Shown: positions 52,096 through 63,824, counted from the stretch's first letter. The stretch: DNA of 64,000 nt from Myxococcales bacterium (GCA_016794465.1 JAEUKA010000053.1:147999-211998); one strand, 5' to 3'. Notes: generated by a model from the sequence alone, not told the origin. A program made the numbers and translations.

Positions 52096-55000
52096 GACCT
52101 GAAGCCCGAGAATGTGTTTTTGCTCGAGCAGGATGGGAAGAAGGACAACGTCAAGATCGTTGACTTTGGCATTGCCAAGGCGACGAGCGAAGCGCCGGTG
52201 GTGCGGAAGCGCAACTCGCAGGAAGACATCCATCAGGTTACTGAGCAGAAGATCTCGTCGCAGACGATGCCGGGGACGCTGATGGGCACGCCGGCGTATC
52301 TGGCGCCGGAGATGGCGCTTGGGCACGAGGTCGATTTTCGCGTCGACCAGTATGCGCTCGGGGTGATTCTCTACGAGATGGTGACGGGGGAGCTGCCGTT
52401 CGAGGCGAGCACCATCGGGCAGATGCTCCAGCATCACATCTCGACCAAGCCCCTGCCGCTGAGCAAGCGCTGTAAGGGGAGTACACCGTCGCTGGATGCG
52501 CTGGTGGCACGGCTTTTGTCGAAGTCGCCCGAGGAGCGCTTTCCGACCATGCGCTCCGTCGGTGAAGCGCTGGAACATGAGGTCGAGCTGCGGCTGCTCG
52601 CGCGCGGCGATACGGCGCTGCCGGCTCACATTGCCGAGGCGCTCAGCAAGACCCAAGCTGGTACGCACCTTCGCGTTGCCGGGCGCAAGGTGCCAATGTG
52701 GGTGCTTCTGCCCCTGCTGCTGGTGTTTTTGGTCGGTGGCGGTGTGGCGAGCCTGCTGCTGTTGCGTCAGCGTGCCGACGAGGTCGCGATCACTCCCGAG
52801 GAGCTGGCGGAGCTGCGGCAGCGAGCGCTGGAAGTGGTCAAAGAGCATGCCAAGGGCGACGACGCGCCGCTGCGAGCCCAAGCGGCGGTGGCGCTGGCGC
52901 AGACGCGCGATCCGAGCGTGCGGCCAATGCTCGAAGCGCTGCTCGGGGATGCGTCGGTGGTGGTGCGGGTGCGGGCGGCGCTGGCGCTGGGTTCACTCGG
53001 TGATCGGCAGTCGGCACCGGTGCTCAAGAAGGCCCTGTCGGCACCGACTGAGGTTCGCCTGGCAGCGGCGATGGCGCTGGCGCAGCTGGCCGACGATGAA
53101 GGCCATCAGATTTTGGTCGAGTCGCTGAAGGCCAAAGAGCCGCAGCACCAGAAGCAAGCGGCGCTGTATTTGTGCGAGCTGGGCGACGAAGCCTCGCGAT
53201 TGGTGCTGGCGGAGCTGCACAATAAAAATGGGCTGCGCGACGACGAGGACTTTTTGGCCTTGCAGTGTCTGGCGCGACTCGGGGACGAGCCGGCGCGGGT
53301 CGAGCTGAAGGCGAAGATGGAAGTTGGACCCAGTCGCAAGCAGAAGCTCGAAGCGATGTTCCGACTGTCCGAGCTGGGGGATGAATCGGCGCGCAGAGAG
53401 CTGCGAATTTTGGCCGAAAAGCGGAGCCAGGAGCAGCTTCTGGCCGCGAACCGCCTGTCTAGTCCGGAAGAACCGCAGCTTTTGACGGTATTCCGCCCAA
53501 TTTTGAAAAATGAGTTTGGGGTCCCGGCGGGTCGTCAGCTGGCGGCGGAGGGTGTGGGCAAAAGTGGGGACTTGCCGCAGGTCAAAGAGCTGGGGCCGCT
53601 GCTCGATGGCAAGACCGTAGCGACGGTGCGTCATACCGCAGCGGCGGCGATCTTGCGGCTGGCGAGCGGTGATCCCGGCCTGCTTACGACGGCGAGCTTG
53701 AGCTGGGCGCAGGGCGAGCTGGGCTCGGGGTCGCTGAGTCGGCGGCTGCTGGCGCTACAGGTCCTCGGGGAGCTGCCGTCGAGTCAAGCGGTGCCGCTGC
53801 TGGCTGGGGCGATGCAGGACAGCTCGGTCGAGATTCGCATGGCGGCGGCGCGGTCGCTGGGACGACGCAACGAGCGCACTGCGATGACCATCCTGCTGGA
53901 GAGTGTCTCGGACAGTAACGAAAAGGTTCGCAATGCCTCGCTGCTGGCGCTGCTGGAGCTTTCGCAGCGACTGTCCAAGCGAGATGCGCGCGGACTGCTG
54001 CAGCCGGCTGAGGGGGTGCTCAAGGACATCCTCCAGCGTGGCTCGCCGCTGGAACAGGCGATTGCCTCGGCGGTGCTGCTGCGGCTGGGCGACAAGCAGC
54101 AGGTGGCGCGACTGAAAGCGCTGAAGGCGGCACACGATGCGCAGATGCGACATCTGGTGCTCGATGTGCTGGCGGGCGATCGTGACTTTGTGGCGCAGTT
54201 CCTGAGCGATAGTGTGGACGCAGTGCGGCTGCACGCGGCGCGGATCTTGGCCCAGGCCGGCGACAAGCGCGCAATTCCGGTGCTGAAGGCGTTTTTTGCG
54301 GTCGGTGGCGTCGATGGGCTGCTCGCGGCGGGTCTGCTGCGCAAGCTTGGGGTCAGCGAGCCGATTCCGCCGGATCTGCTGCGGCTGCTGCGTAGCGCGT
54401 CGGTGGAAGAGCGAGTGGCGGCGGTGCAGGCGCTGCGCTACGTCGAGGTGGCGCTGGCACTGGCACTGCTTCGCCAAGCGGCGACCGATCCAGCGACGGC
54501 GGTTCGACGAGCGGTGGCCGAGGTCGCAGGCGAGCTGCCGCAAGGTCCCAGGGGCTACTTCGGGGTGCCGCTGCTGCGTGATCTGGCGCAGGACAGCGAC
54601 TCGACGGTGTGGACGCTGGCGCGGTCGCTGCTGGCGAGGCTGCTCTTACCCGAGGATGCGCCGATTGTCGAGCCGACCTTGCCGCCCCGACGATCGGCGT
54701 TTTCCGGCGAGCCGACCCGACCGACGCCCCCGCAGGAAGTGGATGCTCCCACTGGGACCGCCACCGGCAAGCTGGTGGTAAGCGCAAGTGGTCCGGCGCT
54801 GTTTCAGGTGGGCAAGCGGCAGTGGCAACCGGCCCCAGCGACGATAGAGCTGCCGGTCGGTAAGCACATCATCTCGACGCTGGCGAGTGAGCAGGAAGTC
54901 ACCGTGACCGCCAGCGGTGAGCCGATCAAGCTCGAGGTCAGTGAGTCGCCCGCCGAGAAGTTTCTGCGCATCGGCATCGCGGCGGCCAAGAGCGGCGACA

Positions 55001-55422
55001 GCAAAAAAGCGATCACCAACCTCGATCGGGCCCGCGCGACCTGTCAAAAAGACCGCAAGCACAGCCACGATGCGCCCTGCTACTCGATCGTGTTCGACGC
55101 GTCGTACTACCTGGGACGGACGCACGAGAACGGCAAAGACTGGCACCTGGCGATGGAGGCGTATCAAAAAGCGCTCGAGCAAGGTGAAAAGGTGAAAGGT
55201 CGGACGGACCTCAAGAGCCAGTTAGTAGAAACCACCACACGACTGCGGGGGCGAGTCGGCAAGGTGATCGTCAAGTCGCTCCTCAACGGTCGCTGTGAGA
55301 GCAAGGTGTACTGGATGATTCCCGCGAAGCACCAAGTCCGCGATACCCAGGGCAAGAGCTACTCCGTCGATCTGCGGGCCGGCGATCAGCGCGAAGTGGG
55401 AAGTTGCGACGGAGGACAGTAG
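52096..55422 (+). pseudogene. Ser/Thr protein kinase with HEAT repeats, 3' part (interrupted)
   Basis: 1108 codons that continue the kinase begun at 50669: DLKPENVFLL, DFG as IVDFGIAK, and MGTPAYLAPEMALG. The C-lobe ends near codon 190 of this part. A TM segment (VLLPLLLVFLVGGGVASLLLL) follows, then about 600 residues of HEAT-like repeats with PBS_HEAT units (RAQAAVALAQTRDPSVRPML, RVRAALALGSLGDRQSAPVL). A PEGA-like domain (GKLVVSASGPALFQVG) and TPR-like helices end the protein. Translation could only restart inside (for example at 52090), and then the product would lack the kinase N-lobe. The HEAT part itself shows no decay, so the break may be recent. Confidence 0.85.
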
Positions 55423-55424
55423 TC

Positions 55425-57005
55425 ATGGGGCGTGGTCGCTGGTGGCGCGCTGCCATGCTGCTGCTGGGGCTGGCGAGCGCGTACCCGTCGGTCGAGGCCG
55501 AGGCCCGGACCCGGCCCAAGGGACCGCAGGTTCACAAGCGCAGCCTGCAAGACCAGGAAGTCTCGACGCAGCTTGTCAAAGATGCCGAAAAAGCGCTGGC
55601 CGAGCAGAACTTGACCGAGGCGCAGCGGCTGCTCAGCGAGGCGTTCATCAAGTGGCCGGCGCCGCAGATTCTGTATCACCTGGGGGTGGTGGCGGCCAAA
55701 GAGGGACGGCTGCTCGACGCCCATGACCTGCTGCGGCGCTATGAGTCGGACCCGGCTCGCGCACCCGATCCGGCGATGACTGCGGAGATCCAGCGGCTCT
55801 TGGCCAAGCAGCGGCCACCGAGCGGCAAAGTGCTGGTGCTGGGCGACGATGGTGCGATCGTGCGGGTCGATGGTCGGGTGGTGGGCTCGCTGCCCCTGGT
55901 GCAGCCGCTGCTCGTGTCGCCAAATGACTCACACACCATCGCGCTGGAGTTTCCCGAGCAGCAGATTCCGGCGCAGGTGACGGTGGCGGCGGGGCGCTTT
56001 GCCGAGCTGCGCATCAACCGAGGCAACCGCGCGGTGCTGCTGACGGTGCTGCCGGCGTATGTGGTGCTGACCGAGTATCACGATGTGCCGCAGCCTTCGA
56101 TGGTCAAGCTCGACGAGGCGATCGAGCTGGGCGTGCAGGGCGAAAAGAAGTCGGTGCTGCGACGGGACGTGGCGCTGCGGCAGGCTCCCGAGCTGGCGAA
56201 CTGCCTCGAGCAGCTCGACTGTCAGGCCAAGCTGGCCGAAAAGACCGAGGTCGATGGGCTGATTCGGCTGTCGGTCGAAAACACTGCCGCTCGAACCGGT
56301 GGTGCGCCGTCGTACAAGCTGACGCTGCAGCTGCTCGATCCGACGGTGGGCGCCATCGCCGGTCAGGCCAGTCGCGAGCTTCCTCCCGAGAGAGCGACGA
56401 CGGCCATGACCGAGATGCTGTCACAGATCATCGGCGATGCCAGCCTGCGTCGACGCGGCACCCTCACCGTGCGCAGCGTTCCCGACGGGGCCGAGGTCTA
56501 TGCCGGCGAGCGCTTGCTTGGCAAGACGCCGTTTACCCGCGCCGCTTGGGTCGGTCGCTATCAGCTGTCGTTCCGCAAGCCTGGCTTTGCCCCCGAGGCT
56601 GCGAACACCGAAGTTAGCGACGGCAAGTCCAGCGAGCTAGAGGTCGGCCTAAAGCCCGGCATCGCCGAGCCGCCACCGCAGCCACCGTCGGGATTCGAGA
56701 TCAACTTTGCGCCGCAGACGACTCAGCCGCCGCGTCCGTTTTGGCGCTGGCTGGCCGGGGGCGCTGCCATTGCGTCGGGGCTGGTTGCCGTTGGCTTCGG
56801 GATCAGCGGCATCTCGGCTGCATGTGGATCTGCCACCAGTCCCTGCGACGGGGACAGTGGGAAATACTATCGAGACAGCCTCGGGACGGGGATTGGTGCT
56901 GCCACAGTCGGTGGGCTGCTGCTGCTGGGCGGCGGTGCGCTGATTGCGATTCCCGGTCGCAAAGAGCAAAACGATCGATTCCATTTGCTTTATAAGCGAC
57001 AATAA
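55425..57005 (+). CDS. PEGA-domain protein with TPR and two C-terminal TM segments
   Basis: 526 residues from the ATG at 55425, three bases after the kinase gene stop. It has a signal peptide or TM segment (AAMLLLGLASAYPSVEAEA), TPR-like helices (LAEQNLTEAQRLLSEAFIKWPAPQILYHLGVV), a beta region with GKVLVLGDDGAIVRVDGRVVG, a second domain with CLEQLDCQAK and VDGLIRLSVE, and a PEGA domain near residue 370 (GTLTVRSVPDGAEVYAGERLL). Two TM segments follow (AGGAAIASGLVAVGFGISG, TVGGLLLLGGGALIAI). It was probably the partner of the split kinase and may now lack its signal source. Confidence 0.8.
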   Translation: MGRGRWWRAAMLLLGLASAYPSVEAEARTRPKGPQVHKRSLQDQEVSTQLVKDAEKALAEQNLTEAQRLLSEAFIKWPAPQILYHLGVVAAKEGRLLDAHDLLRRYESDPARAPDPAMTAEIQRLLAKQRPPSGKVLVLGDDGAIVRVDGRVVGSLPLVQPLLVSPNDSHTIALEFPEQQIPAQVTVAAGRFAELRINRGNRAVLLTVLPAYVVLTEYHDVPQPSMVKLDEAIELGVQGEKKSVLRRDVALRQAPELANCLEQLDCQAKLAEKTEVDGLIRLSVENTAARTGGAPSYKLTLQLLDPTVGAIAGQASRELPPERATTAMTEMLSQIIGDASLRRRGTLTVRSVPDGAEVYAGERLLGKTPFTRAAWVGRYQLSFRKPGFAPEAANTEVSDGKSSELEVGLKPGIAEPPPQPPSGFEINFAPQTTQPPRPFWRWLAGGAAIASGLVAVGFGISGISAACGSATSPCDGDSGKYYRDSLGTGIGAATVGGLLLLGGGALIAIPGRKEQNDRFHLLYKRQ

Positions 57006-57052
57006 CCTGTCGCCTGGTAAGGTGCTTTGCTGATTAAAATAGGGAGTGTCAA

Positions 57053-58354
57053 ATGATTAAAAATAGCGCATTGATGTTGCTGCCGGTGGCGTTCTCTCTC
57101 GGCTGTTCTGATTTCTGGGAAACGTATCAAGTTATCGAGAATGTTGATGCTGGATCGGTAGACAATCCTGATCTGGCTCCGGCTCCACTGTGCCCAGATG
57201 GAAAGGCCTATTATACTGAGGCTGATAACACCATTTACGTGGCCTGCTGCAGTGGCCCTGTCGCTTCGCAAAATGCCAGCAATATTCAAACGACTTTTCG
57301 CGATTCTCAGACCGCCACGCTGGCCAGCTCGGTGCCGGTTACAATCAAATTTTCATGTGCGGGAGCAAGCATCGGGTTTTCGACCCCAGATCCAACCCAG
57401 GCTACCAAGACTGTCTTTGCCACCATCGCTCGTACGACCCTTGTGGAAGGCCAAGGCACGACGCTCAATGCGTTTGGCAAAGGTCGATTCTTTGTCGTAA
57501 AGCCCGGAGTGGAGCTTGAGCTTCGCTCGCTGCGCTTGACCGGCGGCAAAGCTGTCGATTTTCCGCAGGGAGCTGATCCCCAGATCGCTGCTGGAATCAC
57601 CAATGCGGCACTCGGTGGCAGCATCTTCTCGGCAGGCACGCTGATGCTGGATCGGGTGGCCATCACCGACAGCCTGGCCGGCAGCAACGTCCGCAGTCAC
57701 GGCGGTGCCATTTACATCGTCGGCGCGCCGCTGACGGTCAGAAACTCGATCTTGACCAAGAACCGAACGGCTGACGAACAGGGCAATGCACTAGCGGCCA
57801 ATGTTCCCAGCGGCGGCGCTGCCATCACTGCCGTAAACTCTAATGTGAGCATCAACTACTCGACAATTATTCTCAACGAAAATGCCAGCATGAATACCGG
57901 TTCTGCGAAGGGTGTGGTTGAAATATTTACCAACAGAGGTGCTTCAGGAAACACTGTATCCATCGAGAAAAACATCTTGGTGAACTACATGGTATCGCAA
58001 AAGAGTGCCAACTTTAACCCAATTGCAAACTATTCAGTCGCGGTTCAGTGTGATGCCATGGCGATTCTGAATGGCTCGATTGCGACGACCAATGCGATAG
58101 ATAAATTTAAGGATATGCAGGCTTCTTGTACGAAACTAGCTGTCGCAGGCCTGCCGAACCCGGGCTCGCTAGTCAATCTACCGGCCTTTAATGATCCACT
58201 GCTAAAGCCACGGCCTGGCGCGATCACGACCAATCCGTTGACCGACGCCGAATTTCTGACGGCGACCAAGTTAAATAGCAATGGTGAATTGGACTATTTT
58301 GGTCAGGCGCGGCCGGTGCAAGCCTCGTGTATGCCGGGGGCGGTCCTGCCGTAG
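57053..58354 (+). CDS. Lipoprotein with a parallel beta-helix pattern
   Basis: 433 residues. The lipobox is FSLGC after LMLLPVA. The mature part has repeats of short strands typical of right-handed beta-helix proteins: GVELELRSLRLTGGKAV, GTLMLDRVAITDSLAG, HGGAIYIVGAPLTVRNSIL, SNVSINYSTIILNENAS. Four Cys lie near the N-terminus (CPDG, CC, CAG). It is richer in A and T than its neighbours, most clearly over its first ~250 and last ~350 bp. It is probably displayed on the cell surface, with role unknown. The upstream gene ends 47 bp away. Confidence 0.75.
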   Translation: MIKNSALMLLPVAFSLGCSDFWETYQVIENVDAGSVDNPDLAPAPLCPDGKAYYTEADNTIYVACCSGPVASQNASNIQTTFRDSQTATLASSVPVTIKFSCAGASIGFSTPDPTQATKTVFATIARTTLVEGQGTTLNAFGKGRFFVVKPGVELELRSLRLTGGKAVDFPQGADPQIAAGITNAALGGSIFSAGTLMLDRVAITDSLAGSNVRSHGGAIYIVGAPLTVRNSILTKNRTADEQGNALAANVPSGGAAITAVNSNVSINYSTIILNENASMNTGSAKGVVEIFTNRGASGNTVSIEKNILVNYMVSQKSANFNPIANYSVAVQCDAMAILNGSIATTNAIDKFKDMQASCTKLAVAGLPNPGSLVNLPAFNDPLLKPRPGAITTNPLTDAEFLTATKLNSNGELDYFGQARPVQASCMPGAVLP

Positions 58355-58360
58355 TCGCCG

Positions 58361-58897
58361 CTACTCGGCTTTTTTGGAGCAGGGCTTTTTGCTCAGCTCG
58401 ACGGCTTTGGTGTTCTGGGGATCGACATCGAGGACCAGCTGCAGCTGCTGCTTGGCATCGGTGCAGCGGCCGTTGAAGTTGGCGCTGGTCGCTTTTTCCA
58501 GGTGGTCGTCGATGTAGGTGGGCAGGATGCGGTCGTATTCGCTCTTGGCCAGCGTGCGGTAGTACGAGCCCTGCGGCATGTCGCGGTAGGCGGCCATCGC
58601 GGTGTCGTGGTCGGTACCGGCGGCGCCGCTGAAGCGCTGGAAGTGGAGCTTGGCCTGCTGCTCGCTCTTGGCCTGCTCGAGCTTCAGCCGCGCCTGGTCA
58701 CGGGTTGCGTCGCTGAGCTTGCTGAGGGCCAGGATCTCCTGCGCCTTTTTCTCGGCCTGCTCCCAGCGCTGCGAGCTGAGGGCCGCATCGACTTCCCGGC
58801 TGATCTCGGCCGCCCGCTGCTCGGGGTTCTTCCCGCACGCGAGCAAGAACAGCGGCACGGCCAGAAATGTCATCTTCATTCGGTTACGCGGCTGCAT
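58361..58897 (-). CDS. Small helical lipoprotein of unknown function
   Basis: 178 residues from the ATG at 58897; ATG 58879 (MKMTFLAV) would also give a signal. The lipobox is FLLAC. The mature part is helical and charged (EQRAAEISREVDAALSSQRWEQAEKKAQEIL), with a TPR-like last part (FNGRCTDAKQQLQLVLDVDPQN). No family is recognised. It converges on the beta-helix gene with only 6 bp between stops. Confidence 0.72.
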   Translation of the reverse strand: MQPRNRMKMTFLAVPLFLLACGKNPEQRAAEISREVDAALSSQRWEQAEKKAQEILALSKLSDATRDQARLKLEQAKSEQQAKLHFQRFSGAAGTDHDTAMAAYRDMPQGSYYRTLAKSEYDRILPTYIDDHLEKATSANFNGRCTDAKQQLQLVLDVDPQNTKAVELSKKPCSKKAE

Positions 58898-59003
58898 GAC
58901 TCCTCCACAAACGCTACGCCTATCCAACCATTTTCTTTCCGAAAGCGGCTGGTTCTCAAGAAGCATCTACGGCAAAGAGCAAGGTTTGGCATGATGGCGC
59001 AGC

Positions 59004-59945
59004 ATGCCCGCCCGCGAGATCACCTTCCTTGGTACGGCCAGTCAGGTGCCGACCCGACACCGCAACCACAACGGCATCTTCGTCCGCTGGGACACGCTCG
59101 GGATCTTGATTGATCCTGGCGAGGGCACCCAGAGGCAGCTGCTTCTTGCGGGGATTGCAGCGACGCAGATTACCCACATTCTGATCACCCACTTTCACGG
59201 CGATCACTGTCTGGGGCTGGCGGCGCTGTCGCAGCGGATCTCGCTCGATCGAGTGCCTCATCCCGTCGAGGTCATCTATCCAGCGAGCGGTCAGGTGTTC
59301 TTCGAGCGGCTGCGCTACGCATCGATCTACAAGGAGCAGGCCACCCTTGTGCCCAAGCCGCTGCAGCTTCCGCCCGAGTCGCCTGCGGGGCCGCTGCTGG
59401 CGACGGAGGTTCCCGGGGCGCGGGTGCGGATCTGGGCCCGACCACTTCACCACCGCGTCGAGTGCTTCGGCTATCGCATCGAGGAAGCGGACAGCGTGCG
59501 CATGCTGCCCGACAAGCTGGCCGAGCTGGGCGTCCGGGGGGCGAACATCAAAAAGCTTCAGACCGACGGACAGCTTCAGCTTGGGGAGCGGCTGATTGAG
59601 CTTGCGGAGGTGAGCGTGCCTCGGCCAGGGCAGAAGCTGGCGGTGGTGATGGACACTCGACCGTGTGCGACGGCGGTGCAGCTGGCGCAGGGCGTTGACG
59701 TGCTGATCAGCGAAGCGACCTTCACCCGCGAGCATGCCCAAGAGGCCCACGACTACGCCCACATGACAGCTGAGCAAGCGGCGCAGATCGCGGTGCAAGC
59801 GCAAGCGCGACAGCTGGTGCTGACCCACTTTTCGCAGCGCTATCCCTCGACAGCGGGGCATGTGGCCGAGGCAGCGGCGATCTTTCCGCAGGTGGTAGCC
59901 GCCGAAGACTTCGCCCGCGTCCCCGTCCCGCCCCGAAAGGAATAG
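59004..59945 (+). CDS. rnz: Ribonuclease Z
   Basis: 313 residues, the short form. Metallo-beta-lactamase motifs are clear: FLGTASQVPTRHRNHNG, the zinc motif HFHGDH in ILITHFHGDHCLGLAAL, HHRVECFGYRI, DVLISEATF, and HMTAEQAAQIAVQA with LTHFSQRY near the end. It cuts tRNA precursors after the discriminator base to make the mature 3' end. It lies 3 bp from the convergent rsmB-like gene. Confidence 0.95.
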   Translation: MPAREITFLGTASQVPTRHRNHNGIFVRWDTLGILIDPGEGTQRQLLLAGIAATQITHILITHFHGDHCLGLAALSQRISLDRVPHPVEVIYPASGQVFFERLRYASIYKEQATLVPKPLQLPPESPAGPLLATEVPGARVRIWARPLHHRVECFGYRIEEADSVRMLPDKLAELGVRGANIKKLQTDGQLQLGERLIELAEVSVPRPGQKLAVVMDTRPCATAVQLAQGVDVLISEATFTREHAQEAHDYAHMTAEQAAQIAVQAQARQLVLTHFSQRYPSTAGHVAEAAAIFPQVVAAEDFARVPVPPRKE

Positions 59946-59948
59946 CGC

Positions 59949-61436
59949 CTAGTCGGATTTGCGGCGCAGCACTGCGGCAAAGAAGCCGTCGGGGCCGTTC
60001 TCGGTCGGGTAGATGCGCAGTCGCTCGCCATCGCCAAGCTGACAGGCCCGCGCCGAGCTGAGGATCTCCTTGACCGGGACCTGCACGAACTCGGGGTGAC
60101 TCTGCAGAAACTCGTCGACGATGTCGTCATTTTCGCGCCGCAGGATCGTGCAGGTGGCGTAGATCAGCCGGCCATGCGGCGCACACAGCCGCGCACTGGC
60201 CCACAGCAGGCGCCGTTGCTTGCTGACCAGCTCGTCGAGGTCACCCGGTGCCAGTCGCCAGCGCGCCTCGGGGTTGCGACGCAGCACGCCCAGCCCCGAG
60301 CACGGCGCATCGACCAGCACTCGCTCGGCGCCTTTGCCGACGATCCGCTCGGCGACAAGGTGCTGCAGCCCCTCTTCGTCGAGACAGCGCGTCTCGATGT
60401 TCGACAGCCCAGCCCGACGGGCCCGCAGCTTCAGCTCGCGCAGCTTGTGCTCGTCGACATCGAACGCGAGGATGCGCCCCCGGTTCTGCATCATCGCCGC
60501 CAAGGCCAGGGTCTTGCCCCCCGCCCCCGCGCAGGCATCGACGAGCAGACTTCCCGGCGGCGGCGCACACAGCTCAGCGACCAGCTGGCTCGACTCGTCT
60601 TGGACCTCGCACAGCCCCTCTTCATGAGGCGGCAGCGAATAGACGTTGAGGTGCGTATCAAGGACGACTCCCCACGGGCCCAGCGGCGTCTTTTCGGCCA
60701 CAAGTCCCAGGCTGTGCAGGCGCGCGAGCAGCTCGTCCCGGCTGATCTTGACGAGGTTGGTGCGCAGCGTCAGGCGGGCGCGGCTGTTCTGGGCAGCCAG
60801 GACCGTCACCGCTTGCGCAAGCCCCAGCTCCGCCAGCACCGCCTTGGTCAGCCAGTCCGGATAGGACAGCGCTTCGCCCAGCGACTGCACCTGCTCCTCT
60901 GCGGTCTGCTCGCCAGCGGTGGCCAGGCGCTGCTCGATGGCATCCCGGCGGGCCAGTACTTCCGCAAACGTCAGGCCACAGCTTTTGGCAAAGCGAGTCA
61001 GCACGTCGCGCTGGCCGGCCACGCTGTCCCCACCGGGCGAGCGCGCCCACTCATCGATGAGAAACGTCGCAAACAGCGCTGCACTGGACGGATTTTTGCC
61101 ACCGATGATCGCGCGCAGTCGTCGCAGCCGCCGCAGCAGTGAGTGAACCGTGTCCCCGACATAGCGACGCTCCCGAGAGTGGAGCTTGCGGTCATCTCGC
61201 AGCGCCCGACCGATCACCGCGCTGACCGCCCACCAGCCTTTTTGGCGCGCCGTCTGCTGCACTGCGTCAAAGATCGTGACCACGGTGCGGCCCGCTGGGC
61301 TGTCAGGAGCGGGACTGGCCGGAGCGGGACTGGCCGGGCGATTCGGTGTCGGATCGTTATGCCGCGCAGCGTCGAGAAAATCTCGGCCTGCGAAACTTTC
61401 TCGGCGGGAAGCTTTGGGGTAGATTGGGGCACTCAT
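59949..61436 (-). CDS. RsmB/NOP2-family RNA cytosine-C5 methyltransferase
   Basis: 495 residues from the ATG at 61436. An N-terminal NusB-like helical part (RTVVTIFDAVQQTARQKGWWAVSAVIGRALRDD), preceded by a low-complexity PASPAPASPAP stretch due to a 15-bp DNA repeat. The methyltransferase part has motif I LVDACAGAGGKTLALAA, motif IV DAPCSGLGVLRRNPEARW, and the catalytic Cys of motif VI in IYATCTILRRENDD. RsmB makes m5C967 of 16S rRNA; the exact target is not proven here. It diverges from gdhA. Confidence 0.88.
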   Translation of the reverse strand: MSAPIYPKASRRESFAGRDFLDAARHNDPTPNRPASPAPASPAPDSPAGRTVVTIFDAVQQTARQKGWWAVSAVIGRALRDDRKLHSRERRYVGDTVHSLLRRLRRLRAIIGGKNPSSAALFATFLIDEWARSPGGDSVAGQRDVLTRFAKSCGLTFAEVLARRDAIEQRLATAGEQTAEEQVQSLGEALSYPDWLTKAVLAELGLAQAVTVLAAQNSRARLTLRTNLVKISRDELLARLHSLGLVAEKTPLGPWGVVLDTHLNVYSLPPHEEGLCEVQDESSQLVAELCAPPPGSLLVDACAGAGGKTLALAAMMQNRGRILAFDVDEHKLRELKLRARRAGLSNIETRCLDEEGLQHLVAERIVGKGAERVLVDAPCSGLGVLRRNPEARWRLAPGDLDELVSKQRRLLWASARLCAPHGRLIYATCTILRRENDDIVDEFLQSHPEFVQVPVKEILSSARACQLGDGERLRIYPTENGPDGFFAAVLRRKSD

Positions 61437-61520
61437 GTAGAACCTGATCGCTGTCTGTGTGATGCCGAAGTACAAGTCGGGGCAGCGCTGTGCAGCGAAC
61501 TAGCCAAGGAACAAACAGCC

Positions 61521-62840
<1,320 letters not shown>

Positions 62841-62849
62841 CAGCGGGCC

Positions 62850-63698
62850 TTAGAACGACAGGCGCAAGGTGCTCATCAGCCGAAGATCGGTCTCTTTTAC
62901 GCCGGTAGGGGGCGCGCTATCGTGCAGGACGCTCAGCGTCGCCCCGAGCCCGAACAGCTCGGTGACCTTTGAGAGCGCCTCGAACTCCTCAAGGACTCGG
63001 AAGTCGGTGAAGTCGTCGAAGCGCGGCTGGTAGTAGAGCGTGTTCTGGAGCAGCAGCCGGTTCGCCAGGAGCGCCAAGCGCATCGTGAGGTAGTTCGTCC
63101 AGCGGTGCTCGAACGTCTCGGGAGCGTCGGCTGCGCCCGGCAGAACGCTGATCCGGTTGTACTCGAACATGTACCCGCTGCCGCCCCACATCATGAACCC
63201 GGGAGCGTGAACGATCTCGACGCGAACCCCGGTGCCCGCAACGGCGCGTCCCTGCATGCGGAGAAACTCGTTGAACTGGTACTGCGCGAAAACGTCGGTA
63301 CCGACGCGCTCGTGCCACATTCCGGTCCAGCGGGCGTGGACGAAGGCCTGATTGATGAAGGCGCTCTGGGCACGCTCTGCAAAGCGAGCGCTGCCCGTCA
63401 GGAAGACGCGCTGGGCAATGTACGGAAGGGGTGCCGAGACGCCCTCTTGACTCGGCGGCAACGGGTGAAGCGTCTGGTACTGGACTCGGCCACCACCGCC
63501 AATGTCGAGCAGCTCGATGTTGCCCCTCGATAGGGCGAAGCTTCCCTCGACACCGCCGGACCAGCCGGCACGCAGTGGATTGGGACGGAGCGACTCGGCG
63601 TTGACCTGTGCGAGTGCGGGGCTCGACACCGCCAGGACCGCAAGCAGCACTGTCATTCGCAGAGCGAAGGCATGGAGCATTCGTGATGAGTGGTCCAT
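62850..63698 (-). CDS. Outer-membrane beta-barrel protein, DUF481-like
   Basis: 282 residues. A signal peptide is present (MTVLLAVLAVSSPALAQ, after ATGs at 63698, 63680 and 63656). The mature protein has alternating amphipathic strands: GGVEGSFALSRGNIELLDIGGGGRVQYQT, RWTGMWHERVGTDVFAQYQFNEF, LFGLGATLSVLHDS, and a final strand LRLMSTLRLSF with terminal Phe, as used by the BAM complex. The pattern resembles DUF481 (YdiY-like) barrels. Function unknown. It faces the next gene across 236 bp that contain two GTTGCA inverted pairs. Confidence 0.75.
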   Translation of the reverse strand: MDHSSRMLHAFALRMTVLLAVLAVSSPALAQVNAESLRPNPLRAGWSGGVEGSFALSRGNIELLDIGGGGRVQYQTLHPLPPSQEGVSAPLPYIAQRVFLTGSARFAERAQSAFINQAFVHARWTGMWHERVGTDVFAQYQFNEFLRMQGRAVAGTGVRVEIVHAPGFMMWGGSGYMFEYNRISVLPGAADAPETFEHRWTNYLTMRLALLANRLLLQNTLYYQPRFDDFTDFRVLEEFEALSKVTELFGLGATLSVLHDSAPPTGVKETDLRLMSTLRLSF

Positions 63699-63734
63699 GT
63701 CGGCAGTATTGGGCCCACGGCTCAGCTTGACCAG

Positions 63735-63760
63735 TGCAACTACGACACATCATCGTTGCA
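63735..63760. promoter_or_regulatory. Possible operator: TGCAAC / GTTGCA inverted pair, 14-bp spacing
   Basis: TGCAAC at 63735-63740 and GTTGCA at 63755-63760 are exact reverse complements. The pair lies just upstream of the minus-strand barrel gene start (63698) and shares its half-site with the pair at 63825. No promoter hexamers were clear. Confidence 0.3.
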
Positions 63761-63824
63761 TCAAATGGAACCAGCCGACCTCTGGCCCTACCTAGAAGCG
63801 TCGCAGCCCAGCGGCCAAGGAGTG

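Noticed and set aside
61299..61350. A 15-bp direct repeat (GGAGCGGGACTGGCC) as a regulatory site
   Set aside because: It lies inside the rsmB-like coding region and encodes a Pro/Ala/Ser linker repeat.
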